A DNA stretch of 38,198 bases from a bacterium (GCA_024226255.1 JAAELU010000620.1:1-38198), one strand, 5' to 3'; shown: positions 1 through 8,608, numbered from the stretch's first letter. Made by a program: numbers and translations. Notes: a model not told the origin generated them from the letters alone.

Positions 1-687
1 GGCGTTGTCGGACGCAAGATAGCCCACGGCCGATGCGATCTCCTGCGGCGTCCCGAGCCTTCCGAGGGTGATCCTCTCCGCAGCCGACTCGGTTACGTCT
101 TCGCCGAGGGCCGCCGTCATGTCGGTGGCGATGAATCCCGGAGCGACGACGTTCACGGTGATTCCCCGCGAGCCGACCTCCTTGGCCAGCGACTTGCTAA
201 ATCCAATGATTCCGGCCTTGGCCGCCGCGTAGTTGGCCTGGCCGGGGTTGCCGGCAATCCCTGAGACAGACCCAACTGAGATGATGCGGCCCCACTTGGC
301 ACGCAGCATGCCCCGCAGCGCTGCTTTGGAACACAGATACACCGACTTGAGGTTGGTTGTCAGCACATCATCCCACTGGTCGACTTTCATGCGCAGCATC
401 AAATCGTCCCGGGTGATCCCCGCATTGTTGACGAGAATCTCGACGGGCCCGAATGACTCGCCGATCTGTTCGAACATGGCGGCCACAGCATCGGCGTCTC
501 CAACGTCAGCCGAAATGGTCATAGCCTCGCCGCCGGCAGTCTCAACGGCCTCGGCAGCTTCGACGGCCGCCGACTCATTGCTGGCGTAGTTGATGACGAC
601 CTTGTGACCCTCGCTTCCAAAGTGTTCGGCGATGGCGCGACCGATACCCCGCGAGCCGCCGGTAACCAGAACAACCTTTCCGCTCAT
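1..687 (-). CDS. fabG: 3-oxoacyl-ACP reductase FabG (3' end cut off by window edge)
   Basis: This short-chain dehydrogenase reduces 3-oxoacyl-ACP to 3-hydroxyacyl-ACP with NADPH in fatty acid elongation. The gene is open from the ATG at 687 to base 1, giving 229 residues. The family is usually about 245 residues, so only the last 15-20 should be missing. The N-terminus has the nucleotide-binding TGGSRGIG (residues 9-16), followed by NNAG (87-90). The catalytic set is Ser140, Tyr153 and Lys157, in the context NYAAAK. A GAGAGG Shine-Dalgarno sits just before the ATG, and only 9 nt separate it from the fabH stop, so the two genes are surely co-transcribed. Other SDR reductases share these motifs, but the fabD-fabH-fabG order makes FabG the clear choice. 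Confidence 0.95.
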   Translation of the reverse strand, partial: MSGKVVLVTGGSRGIGRAIAEHFGSEGHKVVINYASNESAAVEAAEAVETAGGEAMTISADVGDADAVAAMFEQIGESFGPVEILVNNAGITRDDLMLRMKVDQWDDVLTTNLKSVYLCSKAALRGMLRAKWGRIISVGSVSGIAGNPGQANYAAAKAGIIGFSKSLAKEVGSRGITVNVVAPGFIATDMTAALGEDVTESAAERITLGRLGTPQEIASAVGYLASDNA

Positions 688-696
688 CGCAGCCTC

Positions 697-1761
697 TCAG
701 ATCCGGGGCCGGGCGGCTAAGAGCTCGAGCCCGGTCCTGTCGGTCGGTGGCAGCGCTGCATCACTGTGGGCAATCGGGGTGGTCCGCGATCCCCACCGCA
801 CGGCAGTGCCGCCCCATGTGAGTCCGCCACCAAACGCAACGAACACGATGACGTCGCCGGCGCTGATGCGCTCCTCCTCCATCGCCTCGGTGAGAGCGAT
901 CGGAATGGTGGCTGCAGAAGTGTTGCCGTAAGACGCGATATTCACGTAGACCTGCTCTGGATTGAGCTTCATACGTTTTGCGGTGGCGTCGATGATGCGG
1001 ACGTTCGCCTGGTGCGGAATCAGAAGATCAACATCATCGAGGTTGAGGCCGGCTGCCTCGAGAACATTGGCCGCCGACTCCCCCATCTTGACGACGGCGT
1101 TGCGGAATATCTCCCGACCCTGCATGTAGATGGTGCGCTCTTCGTACAGCAGCGCATCATTGGGGTACTCGGTGCCGGTGTGCGTGACCGTGAGCAGCTC
1201 GGTCATCCTTCCGTCGGATCCGAGTTCCATGGCCAGGATGCCCTCGTCGGGATCGTCGGTCGCCTCGATCACGACAGCGCCGGCCCCGTCTCCGAACAAC
1301 ACCCCGGTGGTGCGCTCGTCGAGATTGAGGAATGCGGTGAGCTTCTCTGCCCCGACCACTACGACCTTCTTGGCGACCCCGGCGGCAATCAGGCCGGTTG
1401 CCGCGCTCAATCCATAGATGAAGCCCGTGCAGGCAGCATTCATGTCCAAGGTGCCGGCATTGTGGGCTCCGATCTTGGCTTGCACCATTGCGGCGCAGGA
1501 CGGGATCAGCCGGTCGGGTGTGCAAGTGGCGACGAACAGCATGTCGATGTCGAGCGGATCGAGCCCCGCGGCGGCAATGGCATGTTGGGCGGCTACGGCC
1601 GCCATGTCCGACGTCTCGACGTGCGAGATACGTCGTTCCTTGATGCCGGAACGTGTGTGAATCCACTCGTCCGACGTGTCCATGACCTGTTCCAGATCAA
1701 AGTTGGATAGGACCACGGGCGGGACACATTTGCCCCAGCCGGTGATAGTTGCGCGTGTCAT
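697..1761 (-). CDS. fabH: 3-oxoacyl-ACP synthase III (KAS III)
   Basis: FabH condenses an acyl-CoA primer with malonyl-ACP and so starts each fatty acid chain. The 354-residue protein carries the complete Cys-His-Asn triad: Cys111 in NAACTGF, His250 in IPHQAN and Asn280 in SYGNTSA. It also has the glycine-rich GDGAGAVV loop near residue 157. The ATG at 1761 is preceded by a good GGAG Shine-Dalgarno. The last 25-30 residues after the conserved FGGGLTWG segment form a hydrophilic tail that most FabH proteins of about 320-330 residues lack. The gene lies 61 nt after fabD and 9 nt before fabG in one minus-strand operon. Primer specificity, straight or branched, cannot be read from the sequence. 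Confidence 0.95.
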   Translation of the reverse strand: MTRATITGWGKCVPPVVLSNFDLEQVMDTSDEWIHTRSGIKERRISHVETSDMAAVAAQHAIAAAGLDPLDIDMLFVATCTPDRLIPSCAAMVQAKIGAHNAGTLDMNAACTGFIYGLSAATGLIAAGVAKKVVVVGAEKLTAFLNLDERTTGVLFGDGAGAVVIEATDDPDEGILAMELGSDGRMTELLTVTHTGTEYPNDALLYEERTIYMQGREIFRNAVVKMGESAANVLEAAGLNLDDVDLLIPHQANVRIIDATAKRMKLNPEQVYVNIASYGNTSAATIPIALTEAMEEERISAGDVIVFVAFGGGLTWGGTAVRWGSRTTPIAHSDAALPPTDRTGLELLAARPRI

Positions 1762-1822
1762 GAACGTCTCCTAACGAGGCCGAGCAGCAACTCAGCGCTC
1801 TCATAGGGATCTCCCAGGCGGA

Positions 1823-2749
1823 TCATTGTACGGAAAGCTCGGCCGCAACCAACGATGCTTGTTCGAGCGTCGCCACGACATGAGTAGCGGCATCTCGAGA
1901 AGTCCTCTTCACCAGGCCGGCGGTTACGTCACCGACGCCGATGTGAACAAAAGTGTCGATTCCGGCTGTCAGCATCGCCTCGATCGACTCGCTGAATCGA
2001 ACCGGATGCGTGAGCTGGGTGGCGAGGCTCACGGCAACGTCACGGGCTGGGGCTGCTTCAACGTTCGAATACACCGGGAATGCTCCTTCGGTGAAGGCAA
2101 CATCAGCAAGCGCCCCTGCTAGGGCGGCCGCGGCCGATTCGATCAAAGGTGAGTGGAATCCTCCCGCTACATTCAGCGGGATAGCACGTCGTACGCCTAG
2201 GTCGCGGGCGGACGCAACGAGCCAGTCAATGTCAGCTATGCCGCCGGCCAGGACGACCTGGCCGGGTGCGTTCAAGTTGGCGACCCACAGGTGCCCACCT
2301 GCCTGGCGACGGTCCGAGGCGATCCGCTCGGCAAGCTCACCGTCAGCACCGATCACTGCAGCCATCGACGACGGATTAGCCGCAGCCGCTTCCGCCATCG
2401 CCCTTCCGCGGGCCGATACCAGTGCCAACCCGGCCCAATAGTCAAGGGCGCCGGAGGCGGCGAGCGCGGTGTATTCGCCCAACGAGTGGCCTGCAGCCGC
2501 AGTCGGCTGCGTTGTCACCTGCGAGGCAAGGGCCTCCCACAGAGCGTACGACGTCGCGTACAAACTGGGCTGGGCCCGATCGGTCTGTGTGAGCAGATCC
2601 TCGGGCCCATTTCGAATGGTATCGGCAAGATCCCAACCGAGGACATCGTTGGCCGCAGAGCCGAGAAGATCTGTGCGCTCAGAAAGCACATCTTCGGCCA
2701 TGCCGACTGTCTGGCTGCCCTGGCCAGGAAAGAGAACGGCGTATCGCAT
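1823..2749 (-). CDS. fabD: Malonyl-CoA:ACP transacylase
   Basis: FabD loads malonate from CoA onto acyl carrier protein and supplies the extender unit for FabH and the elongating synthases. Starting at the ATG at 2749 the protein has 308 residues. It opens with the family signature LFPGQGSQ, has the nucleophile Ser89 in GHSLGEY, the carboxylate-binding Arg114 in SARGRAM, and the catalytic His199 in GFHSPL. A GTG 18 nt upstream (2767) would add six residues. Neither start has a convincing Shine-Dalgarno, and the ATG start fits the normal family N-terminus better. The gene begins shortly after the aminotransferase stop and is followed by fabH. An acpP gene, often next to fabD, is not in view and may lie beyond the left edge after fabG. 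Confidence 0.95.
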   Translation of the reverse strand: MRYAVLFPGQGSQTVGMAEDVLSERTDLLGSAANDVLGWDLADTIRNGPEDLLTQTDRAQPSLYATSYALWEALASQVTTQPTAAAGHSLGEYTALAASGALDYWAGLALVSARGRAMAEAAAANPSSMAAVIGADGELAERIASDRRQAGGHLWVANLNAPGQVVLAGGIADIDWLVASARDLGVRRAIPLNVAGGFHSPLIESAAAALAGALADVAFTEGAFPVYSNVEAAPARDVAVSLATQLTHPVRFSESIEAMLTAGIDTFVHIGVGDVTAGLVKRTSRDAATHVVATLEQASLVAAELSVQ

Positions 2750-2782
2750 TACGGGAGTCAGACCCACCGATATCGAGAAGGG

Positions 2783-3958
2783 TTACCCAAGGCTGCTCAA
2801 CGCGGTCTTGATGCCGCGAATTCCCTGGGCGATACGATGTTCGTTTTCAACAAGCGCAAAACGAACAAACCCCTCCCCCGAGGGCCCGAATCCGATTCCC
2901 GGACTGACGGCGACGTTGCCTTCGCTCAACAAGTGCATTGTGAATTCCATCGAGGTCATGTGTGCCGCGACATCAGGTAGCGGAGCCCACATGAACATCG
3001 TGCCCCGCGGAGGTTCTACCTTCCAACCGATCCGATTGAGGCCTTCAACGAGAGCGTCGCGCCGCCGTCGATAGATGTCGTTGACGTGCTCAACGTATTC
3101 GTCACACTCATTGAGAGCGATGATCGAAGCAATCTGAATCGGCTGGAATGTGCCGTAGTCGAGATAGGACTTGAGCTGGCCGAGTGCGGCGACGACCTCC
3201 GGATTGCCAACGACAAACCCAACTCGCCACCCGGGCATCGAGTGGCTCTTGGAGAGGGTGTACAACTCGACACCAACTTCCTTGGCGCCGGGAACCTGGA
3301 GCAGGCTCGGAGGTTGATAGTCGTCGAGGACGATGTCGGCATAGGCAAAATCGTGAACCAGCAGCACCTCATGTTCGACGGCGAACTGCACCAACTTCTC
3401 GAAGAAACCGAGGTCGACGCACACCGTGGTCGGATTGTGCGGGAATGAGGTGAGGATCACCCTGGGGCGAGGCCAGGTTGACACGAACGCCGCCTGCAGC
3501 CGCTCAAAGAAGTCGGTGTCGGTATGGAGCGGCACCTGAATGACTTCGGCTCCCGCCAGCACCGGCGCATAGATGTGGATCGGGTAGGACGGTTCGGGCA
3601 CCAACGCAACGTCTCCCGGTTGCACCAGAGTCCACATCAGATGCGACAAGCCCTCCTTGGCCCCGATCGTGTTGATCACCTCGGTATCGGGATCGAGAGT
3701 CACCCCAAAGCGGCGCTGGTAACGATCGGCGACGGCCTTGCGCAGGTTGGGGATTCCCCGCGAGGCGGAGTAGCGGTGGTTGTGTTCCTTGCGCGCCGCT
3801 TCGACCAGCTTTTCGACCACGGCCGGTGGGGACGGGATGTCGGGGTTGCCGAAGCCCAGGTCGATTACGTCTTCGCCGCGGCGACGAGCCTCCAGTTTGA
3901 GCTGATTGACTTCGGCAAACACGTATGGCGGCAGGTTGCCGATGCGACGAAATTCCAT
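2783..3958 (-). CDS. alaC: AlaC-like PLP-dependent aminotransferase (class I/II)
   Basis: This fold-type I aminotransferase has 391 residues. Extended stretches resemble Escherichia coli AlaC (glutamate-pyruvate transaminase) from memory: the N-terminal [10 protein letters not shown], the [17 protein letters not shown] segment, YSASRGIP, the GAKEGLSHL loop and [10 protein letters not shown]. The Schiff-base lysine is Lys237 in [12 protein letters not shown]. It probably makes alanine from pyruvate and glutamate, although LL-diaminopimelate aminotransferases and other class I/II enzymes share the fold. The ATG at 3958 has no Shine-Dalgarno; a GATACT box lies 8 nt upstream, so the transcript may be leaderless. 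The gene is the likely head of the aminotransferase-fabD-fabH-fabG unit. Confidence 0.85.
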   Translation of the reverse strand: MEFRRIGNLPPYVFAEVNQLKLEARRRGEDVIDLGFGNPDIPSPPAVVEKLVEAARKEHNHRYSASRGIPNLRKAVADRYQRRFGVTLDPDTEVINTIGAKEGLSHLMWTLVQPGDVALVPEPSYPIHIYAPVLAGAEVIQVPLHTDTDFFERLQAAFVSTWPRPRVILTSFPHNPTTVCVDLGFFEKLVQFAVEHEVLLVHDFAYADIVLDDYQPPSLLQVPGAKEVGVELYTLSKSHSMPGWRVGFVVGNPEVVAALGQLKSYLDYGTFQPIQIASIIALNECDEYVEHVNDIYRRRRDALVEGLNRIGWKVEPPRGTMFMWAPLPDVAAHMTSMEFTMHLLSEGNVAVSPGIGFGPSGEGFVRFALVENEHRIAQGIRGIKTALSSLG

Positions 3959-3987
3959 GGGGGAAGAGTATCAGTAGTGAGCCGAAA

Positions 3988-4239
3988 TCAGCTTCGTGCC
4001 AGGGTCTGGTGGATCAGCATCTCTCGGCGACGCTGCGCGGCCGGCTCAGGCACCCGGTTGGTGACTACGGGAACGCCGATTACTGCTCGTTCCACTGCTA
4101 TCTCCGACCGTACCTCGTCGAGGGCAATCCGGGTGGCCGCCAGCTGCGTCACCTTGTCGGGGGTTCGAGGGGCATCCTGATAGCGATACCAGGCGCCGAC
4201 GAGACCATTCCACAGGTCTTCAAATCGGGTGGTGAGCAT
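3988..4239 (-). CDS. Small hypothetical protein (83 aa)
   Basis: I do not recognise this 83-residue protein. It is mostly helical in appearance, with many charged residues, a Trp/Tyr-rich N-terminus (LWNGLVGAWYRYQD) and no membrane segment or signal peptide. The ATG at 4239 follows a strong GGAGGG Shine-Dalgarno at normal spacing. It starts 8 nt after the DUF1232 gene, so it is the last gene of the SRPBCC-ArsA-ROK operon. Those two facts are the main support for it being a real gene. Function unknown; a cytoplasmic accessory protein is all that can be said. Confidence 0.7.
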   Translation of the reverse strand: MLTTRFEDLWNGLVGAWYRYQDAPRTPDKVTQLAATRIALDEVRSEIAVERAVIGVPVVTNRVPEPAAQRRREMLIHQTLARS

Positions 4240-4247
4240 CGGCCCTC

Positions 4248-4676
4248 CTACGAGTGTGATATCAGTCTACGTATCGGTCCCGGCAATAGATCGGCACCCC
4301 ACTCGACAATGCCTGCCACCAAATCGAGGGCGTCTTCGGAGCCCTCCCAGTAGGCGGCCAGCTTCTCCTCTGGCACTGCCTTGATGAGGTGGTGAATCGA
4401 GGCAGCCAAGACAACGATGTCGTCGATTCGTCCGACGAACGGAATGAAGTCGGGAAGCACGTCATACGGTGAGATGACGTAAGCCATTGCAGCTCCGGCT
4501 AGTGCCTTGCGCCGCCTGGGGACGTCAGGGTCTCGCAGGAGCCGGCCCAGGAGCACCATCAGATGGGGCACTGCGAGCGCGGCCTCTTTGAGCAGCTCGG
4601 GACGGGTACGCGGCCGCGCCGGCACTTCCTCAGAACGCCCGTCCGAGGTGTATCGCATCGCCGGTCCGTCACTCAT
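4248..4676 (-). CDS. DUF1232 (YkvA-like) membrane-associated protein
   Basis: The 142-residue protein carries a DUF1232/YkvA-type core near residues 60-100: a helix, then YVISPYDVLPDFIPFVGRID, then a hydrophobic helix (VVLAASIHHLI). The family is small and usually membrane-associated, and its biochemical role is unknown. The frame stays open further upstream inside the ROK gene. The ATG at 4676 is preferred because it overlaps the ROK stop by 8 nt and has a GGAGGAAAGG-type ribosome site just upstream, which suggests translational coupling. Expression should follow that of the ROK kinase. Confidence 0.85.
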   Translation of the reverse strand: MSDGPAMRYTSDGRSEEVPARPRTRPELLKEAALAVPHLMVLLGRLLRDPDVPRRRKALAGAAMAYVISPYDVLPDFIPFVGRIDDIVVLAASIHHLIKAVPEEKLAAYWEGSEDALDLVAGIVEWGADLLPGPIRRLISHS

Positions 4677-5610
4677 CAGCTGCCCTTTCCTCCACGGCCA
4701 GCAGGCCGGCTCCAATCGCGCCGGCGTGTTCGCCGAGTTCTGCACCCACGATGGTAGGGAGAGGATTGTGAGCACCCGCGTAACGAGCGGCACCAGTGCT
4801 TCGCCGAATCGGGTCGAGCAGCAGCTCTCCAATTGAGCCGAGACCACCACCGATCACGATCCGATCCGGATCGAACATTGTGATCACGCTCGCCAAACCG
4901 TGGCCGAATGCCTCGCCCACTTGGGCGATCAGCGCTATTGCCTGAGGATCGCCGGCCACCGCAGCCGCTGAGATGGCGGGCCCGGCCACCGGTCGAGTTT
5001 CCAACGCACCCGCCAGCGAACCGTGCGGGTCCGATTCTATGAGCTCCCTGGCGAGACGTTCCAGTGCCGGACCGGCAGCTTCCGTTTCCCAGCAACCCCT
5101 TTGGCCGCACTCACATTGGTGATCGCCTCGAGCGAGCCGGGCGTGGCCAAACTCGCCGGCAAAGCCACGCCCGCGATAGATCTCTCCACCGAACACCATG
5201 GCCCCACCGATCCCGGTCCCGAGGGTCAACATCAACATTGCGCTGCTCCCCCGGCCAGCTCCTATGCGGTGCTCGGCGAAGGCCGTCACATTGGCGTCAT
5301 TGTCGACCGTGACACGGCTTCCCACAACGGACTCCAACTCATCGCGCAATGAGACGTTCACGCCGTCGACATGCGGGCCCCACACGAACGTACCGGTCTT
5401 GTGGTCCACCAGCCCGGCCACACCGACTCCGAGCGCCCCGATGGGATCTCCGCCGCACAGCTCCGGAACGGCGTTCGCGATGGCGGTGGCCATCATCGAG
5501 CCGTCATCGGGCTTGTCGGTCCGGTATTCCTGCGCAACTGAGCCGGCCGAGTCGATACGGACGGCCAGCAGCTTCGTGCCGCCGATGTCAACGCCGATGA
5601 TGGCGCTCAC
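4669..5610 (-). CDS. ROK family sugar kinase (probable glucokinase)
   Basis: This 313-residue ROK protein most likely phosphorylates glucose or a related sugar with ATP, or polyphosphate as in some actinobacteria. Visible marks are the ATP-binding GVDIGGTK (residues 6-13), the catalytic Asp105 in DNDANV, the GTGIGGA loop (131-137), sugar-binding Glu153 and His156 in GEFGH, and a zinc site made of the CECGQRGCWE segment (Cys166, Cys168, Cys173). No helix-turn-helix precedes the kinase fold, so it is an enzyme and not a ROK repressor. The start lies at the end of the 73-aa gene and the stop overlaps the DUF1232 gene. Substrate is inferred from family only; N-acetylmannosamine or fructose are alternatives. 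Confidence 0.9.
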   Translation of the reverse strand: MSAIIGVDIGGTKLLAVRIDSAGSVAQEYRTDKPDDGSMMATAIANAVPELCGGDPIGALGVGVAGLVDHKTGTFVWGPHVDGVNVSLRDELESVVGSRVTVDNDANVTAFAEHRIGAGRGSSAMLMLTLGTGIGGAMVFGGEIYRGRGFAGEFGHARLARGDHQCECGQRGCWETEAAGPALERLARELIESDPHGSLAGALETRPVAGPAISAAAVAGDPQAIALIAQVGEAFGHGLASVITMFDPDRIVIGGGLGSIGELLLDPIRRSTGAARYAGAHNPLPTIVGAELGEHAGAIGAGLLAVEERAADE

Positions 5611-5828
5611 TCGACTTCGATCCGCTGCGGCCGGGCAGCCGGATCCTCTTCCCCATCCTCGCCCGCTCCGCCCACCGCCTCGAGAAATGCGCTGACGCCC
5701 GCCAGCAACTCGTAGCCGGCCTTCATCACGTGATACCCAGCCTGGCGGAGTCCGGCCCGCAGGGCGTCGTTCATCTCCCCCTCGTCGCCGTTGCCGACGG
5801 TCTCCGCGGAATCGTTGTCGTCACTCAT
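5607..5828 (-). CDS. Small acidic hypothetical protein (73 aa)
   Basis: I do not recognise this short protein. It has an acidic N-terminus (MSDDNDSAETVG), a central amphipathic helix rich in Ala, Gly and Leu (roughly residues 20-50) and an acidic tail. The ATG at 5828 overlaps the ArsA-like stop by 8 nt in the same ATGAGTGA arrangement used at the ROK/DUF1232 junction. Its own stop overlaps the ROK start by a few bases. Such tight coupling on both sides supports a real gene. A partner or regulator of the ArsA-like ATPase is possible but is inference from position only. Confidence 0.7.
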   Translation of the reverse strand: MSDDNDSAETVGNGDEGEMNDALRAGLRQAGYHVMKAGYELLAGVSAFLEAVGGAGEDGEEDPAARPQRIEVE

Positions 5829-6993
5829 CGAGACCAAACGTTACCCGCAACTCTGCTTCAACCAGCTGGGCCCGCCGGACATGGCGTCGCTTGAGCGAGT
5901 CGGGCAGCACAAAGGATCGCCGATATGGCCCGACAGTGATCACCAGTTCATCGCCATGACGAAGAACGTCCACTTCGGCTTTGTCGACAAAAGGTACGGA
6001 CAGGACCAGGACGACGTTGTCCCCCTCGTCCTCGACCCGGAACGGCCGCCCCGCCGAGAAATGATCGACCGGATCGCGTCCCTCGTAGAGCTCGTCGCCA
6101 ACAGTCTGGAGTCGCTCGAGCCCGACCATCTCCTCGTCAAAGAGCCGCAGCTCGCGGATGTCCACGTCCGCAAAGCCTTCATAGACCGACTCCAGGTGCC
6201 CCTTCTGTATCTCGTGCCAATTGTTGAAGTAAGGGTCGGTGACCGAATCGGGCAGGACGCGGTTGACGATCGCGGTGTCGACGGCGTAGCCGAAGAGGCC
6301 CAAATAGGTGTAGGTGCGGCGGGCCTCCGAGATAACCATCTTCTCGGGATTCATAACCAATCGAGCACTCGTAATCTCCGGATCGGCGAGGATTTCGCGG
6401 ATACCGTCGAGCCGCTCGTAGAACGTCGCGACCGCTGCAATGACACTGTCGTCGGCCACTGGTGGCAGCGTCGAGACCCGACTCATGACAGGTCGAATGA
6501 GGTTGACGACCCGGCGGCCGATCGGGAACATCTTCTCCATGTACCAAGAGAGGACCTCCGGCAGGCTCAGCAACCGAAGAGTCTCGGCCGTCGGAGCGCA
6601 GTCAACAACGATCAGGTCGTAATCACCCGAGTTGGCATGGTCTCTGACGCTGGCGAGCGAGAAGATCTCGTCCATGCCGGGAAACACCGTGAGCTCTTCA
6701 GCTTCGATGCCTTTGAGGCCCGACCAATCGAACAGCTCGGTCAGATAATCGCGCACGTCGCCCCAGGATTCCTCGAGGCGTTCTTGGGAGTCGATCTGCT
6801 GGGCATACAACTGATCGGCCACCTTCGTGGGCTGGTCGCCCAGCTTGACTTGGAAGGCGTCCGCCAGGCTATGCGCAGGGTCTGTGGAGGTGACCAGTGT
6901 GCGGTAGCCCATCTCCGCCGCTTTGACTGCCGTCGCCGCCGAGACCGTCGTCTTGCCGACGCCGCCCTTGCCGGTGACCAGCAGAATTCGCAT
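5821..6993 (-). CDS. ArsA/Get3-like ATPase with C-terminal HSP20-like domain
   Basis: This 390-residue ATPase belongs to the SIMIBI class. It has the deviant P-loop GKGGVGKTT (residues 8-16), switch I STDPAHSL (36-43) and switch II DCAPTAETLRLL (131-142). The last 85 or so residues, beginning near FRVEDEGDNVVLVLSVPF, look like the small beta-sandwich (ArsA_HSP20) found at the end of many bacterial ArsA-like proteins. I see no arsenite-binding cysteine cluster and no ars genes nearby, so arsenite efflux is unlikely. A Get3-like chaperone role is more plausible. The ATG overlaps the SRPBCC stop by one base (TGATG), so the two are coupled. Client and membrane partner are unknown. Confidence 0.85.
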   Translation of the reverse strand: MRILLVTGKGGVGKTTVSAATAVKAAEMGYRTLVTSTDPAHSLADAFQVKLGDQPTKVADQLYAQQIDSQERLEESWGDVRDYLTELFDWSGLKGIEAEELTVFPGMDEIFSLASVRDHANSGDYDLIVVDCAPTAETLRLLSLPEVLSWYMEKMFPIGRRVVNLIRPVMSRVSTLPPVADDSVIAAVATFYERLDGIREILADPEITSARLVMNPEKMVISEARRTYTYLGLFGYAVDTAIVNRVLPDSVTDPYFNNWHEIQKGHLESVYEGFADVDIRELRLFDEEMVGLERLQTVGDELYEGRDPVDHFSAGRPFRVEDEGDNVVLVLSVPFVDKAEVDVLRHGDELVITVGPYRRSFVLPDSLKRRHVRRAQLVEAELRVTFGLDE

Positions 6994-7433
6994 CAGCTGC
7001 CTTCGGAGCGTTTTTTCAACCCGCGCAGCGCACTCGAGACGATTTGTTTCTCCGCCTGGCGCCGCAAGAACCCAGGGACTGTGAACGCCGGATCGACGCG
7101 TAGCGCATAGAGGACCTCGGTGGAGCCATCTTCGAGCTCCTTGAACTCATAGCTGCCGTCCATCGCTGAGATGTCTTCACCGGGCTCAGCCGACCACGAG
7201 AAACCGTTATCCATCTCGTATCGATAGAGCAAGGTGTACTGAATCTCTTTGATCATGGCGTCGGCCCGAAAGTCGACTCGGGTGGGTCGTCCGTGCTCGT
7301 CCTCTTCGAGGATGTCCACTTCCTTGACACCATTGGCCCACTCCGGATAGGCCTCCAGGTCGAGCGCAACCTCGTAGATGTGCTGCGGATCGGCAGACAC
7401 CTCGATGCTCTGCACCGTACCTTCCATTGCCAT
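6993..7433 (-). CDS. SRPBCC (START/polyketide cyclase-like) protein
   Basis: The 146-residue protein has the pattern of the SRPBCC helix-grip fold: an opening strand (VQSIEVSADPQHIYEVALDLEAYPEW split over residues 7-32), the DLEAYPEWANGVKEV helix-loop typical of the polyketide cyclase/coenzyme Q-binding branch, a strand-rich middle and a long C-terminal helix ending LRGLKKR. These proteins bind hydrophobic ligands such as lipids or quinones. It leads the operon with the ArsA-like ATPase, with an AAAGG ribosome site before the ATG at 7433; a second ATG two codons on is equally possible. About 110 nt without a gene lie upstream, where the promoter should be. Confidence 0.85.
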   Translation of the reverse strand: MAMEGTVQSIEVSADPQHIYEVALDLEAYPEWANGVKEVDILEEDEHGRPTRVDFRADAMIKEIQYTLLYRYEMDNGFSWSAEPGEDISAMDGSYEFKELEDGSTEVLYALRVDPAFTVPGFLRRQAEKQIVSSALRGLKKRSEGS

Positions 7434-7546
7434 TTGTGGCCTTTCGTCGTCGCTCTGTGAATGGGTCGAGCTACTCGTTCACCCGAATCAAGGCTCGGCA
7501 CTGCAGCCGGCCGCCGACTCTCATCTACCTGCACCCACAAGGGTAG

Positions 7547-8299
7547 TCAGACGTGGGTCCAAGCCCGCCCGGTGGCCCGGAAGTAACCAACATTGCGACT
7601 TAACGTTTCGCCGATTCTCCAGGTGGCAGCCTGCGGCTGATGGACATCACCGAAGTAGTGCCACTTGGGCTGGTGCCTGTGGATGTAGCCGAGCACTGCG
7701 CTCGAGCCCTTGTCACGGCCCGCAATGACATCTCGTGCCAACGGTCGCAACGCAGGCGGGACGTGGGTGCAGAGCATGTCCACCGGACCAATCTCCTCGA
7801 GTTTGGCCACCATCGTCTCTTCCGATATCTCGCCGGCGGTGCCGATTGAGGTGATTCCGCCACCCGCAAAACCGACCCGAATTCCTTCGATCTCGAGGAC
7901 CTCGGCGTCCACAAAACGGCTTCCGGCCGGCAGCGTCTTCTTGATGAGGTCGGGCCGGTCGACATTGCCGTATGTCACGTAGCTCTCGGCTCCTGCAAGC
8001 GCGTCCATGATTTCGTCGTATCCGGCTGTGATGGCTTGGTCGTAGGCCTGCCGCAACTCAACCTCGCGCCCCTTGCGAAACTCGTGCCACAACGCGCCGG
8101 CCGCCACCGCTTCACCGGCAGTGCGCAGCGCCACCATCTGATCGGTGAAGGTCTTACCGGACACGTCGGTGACAATGCCTTGATTCGTCCGGTAGTCAAT
8201 GAAATTGATGAGGTCGCCAAGGATCAGGAGGGGTCCCGGCTCGGCAGCCATGGCGCGCAGTTTCGCGGCCGCCCCATGAACGTCGGCGATGAGCCTCAT
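7547..8299 (-). CDS. Calcineurin-like metallophosphoesterase
   Basis: This 250-residue protein shows the metallophosphatase motif series in order: LIADVHG (Asp6, His8), LLILGDLINF near residue 36, YGNVDRP near 134, CTHVPP near 188 and FGDVHQP near 223. These provide the two-metal site that hydrolyses a phosphomonoester or diester. The ATG at 8299 overlaps the upstream membrane protein stop by 4 nt (ATGA), which fixes the start; the frame remains open further up but only inside that gene. No signal peptide is present, so it should act in the cytoplasm. Substrate unknown; phosphoprotein, nucleotide or cyclic nucleotide are all possible. Confidence 0.88.
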   Translation of the reverse strand: MRLIADVHGAAAKLRAMAAEPGPLLILGDLINFIDYRTNQGIVTDVSGKTFTDQMVALRTAGEAVAAGALWHEFRKGREVELRQAYDQAITAGYDEIMDALAGAESYVTYGNVDRPDLIKKTLPAGSRFVDAEVLEIEGIRVGFAGGGITSIGTAGEISEETMVAKLEEIGPVDMLCTHVPPALRPLARDVIAGRDKGSSAVLGYIHRHQPKWHYFGDVHQPQAATWRIGETLSRNVGYFRATGRAWTHV

Positions 8300-8556
8300 T
8301 CGCCGCTCGTCGCCGAGTACCGGGTGGCGAGCCCGATGAGAACAACGGCGCCGGCCAGTCCGGCGATGAACGAGAGGCCCGCGTTCCAACCACCGAACGA
8401 CGATGACATCCCACCGATTCCGAATCCGAACACTCCCAGGACCGTGTTGCGGACAGATACGGCGAGGTCGGGCCTCTCCGGGTTCAAAGCAAGCGCGACC
8501 GCTGCCAGCAGGCCTCCGGCACCCAACACGATTGACAATCCGTAAATCAGAGTCAT
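8296..8556 (-). CDS. Small integral membrane protein (86 aa)
   Basis: Three hydrophobic segments can be seen: LIYGLSIVLGAGGLLAAVAL near residues 3-22, NTVLGVFGFGIGGMSSSFGG near 35-54 and AGLSFIAGLAGAVVLIGLA near 58-76. The glycine-rich middle segment may be a hairpin or a weak transmembrane span. I chose the ATG at 8556. An in-frame TTG at 8577 would add seven residues (MRRDLVK), which would suit a positive-inside N-terminus, so that start is a real alternative. The gene lies between queG and the metallophosphoesterase and overlaps the latter. Family not recognised. Confidence 0.7.
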   Translation of the reverse strand: MTLIYGLSIVLGAGGLLAAVALALNPERPDLAVSVRNTVLGVFGFGIGGMSSSFGGWNAGLSFIAGLAGAVVLIGLATRYSATSGE

Positions 8557-8608
8557 CTTCACCAAGTCTCGACGCAAACCTAGTGCGCCCTACGCGCCGT
8601 TCCGGCCG

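Noticed and set aside
5821-6993. Arsenical pump ATPase (arsA of an arsenic resistance operon)
   Set aside because: No arsenite-binding cysteines are seen, only a single ATPase half is present, and no arsB, arsC or arsR lies nearby.
5791-7110. Long plus-strand open frame of 439 codons opposite the ArsA-like gene
   Set aside because: It is the antisense of a clear ATPase with P-loop and switch motifs; its own translation shows no domain and is rich in His, Asp and Arg as expected from a mirror frame in high-GC DNA.
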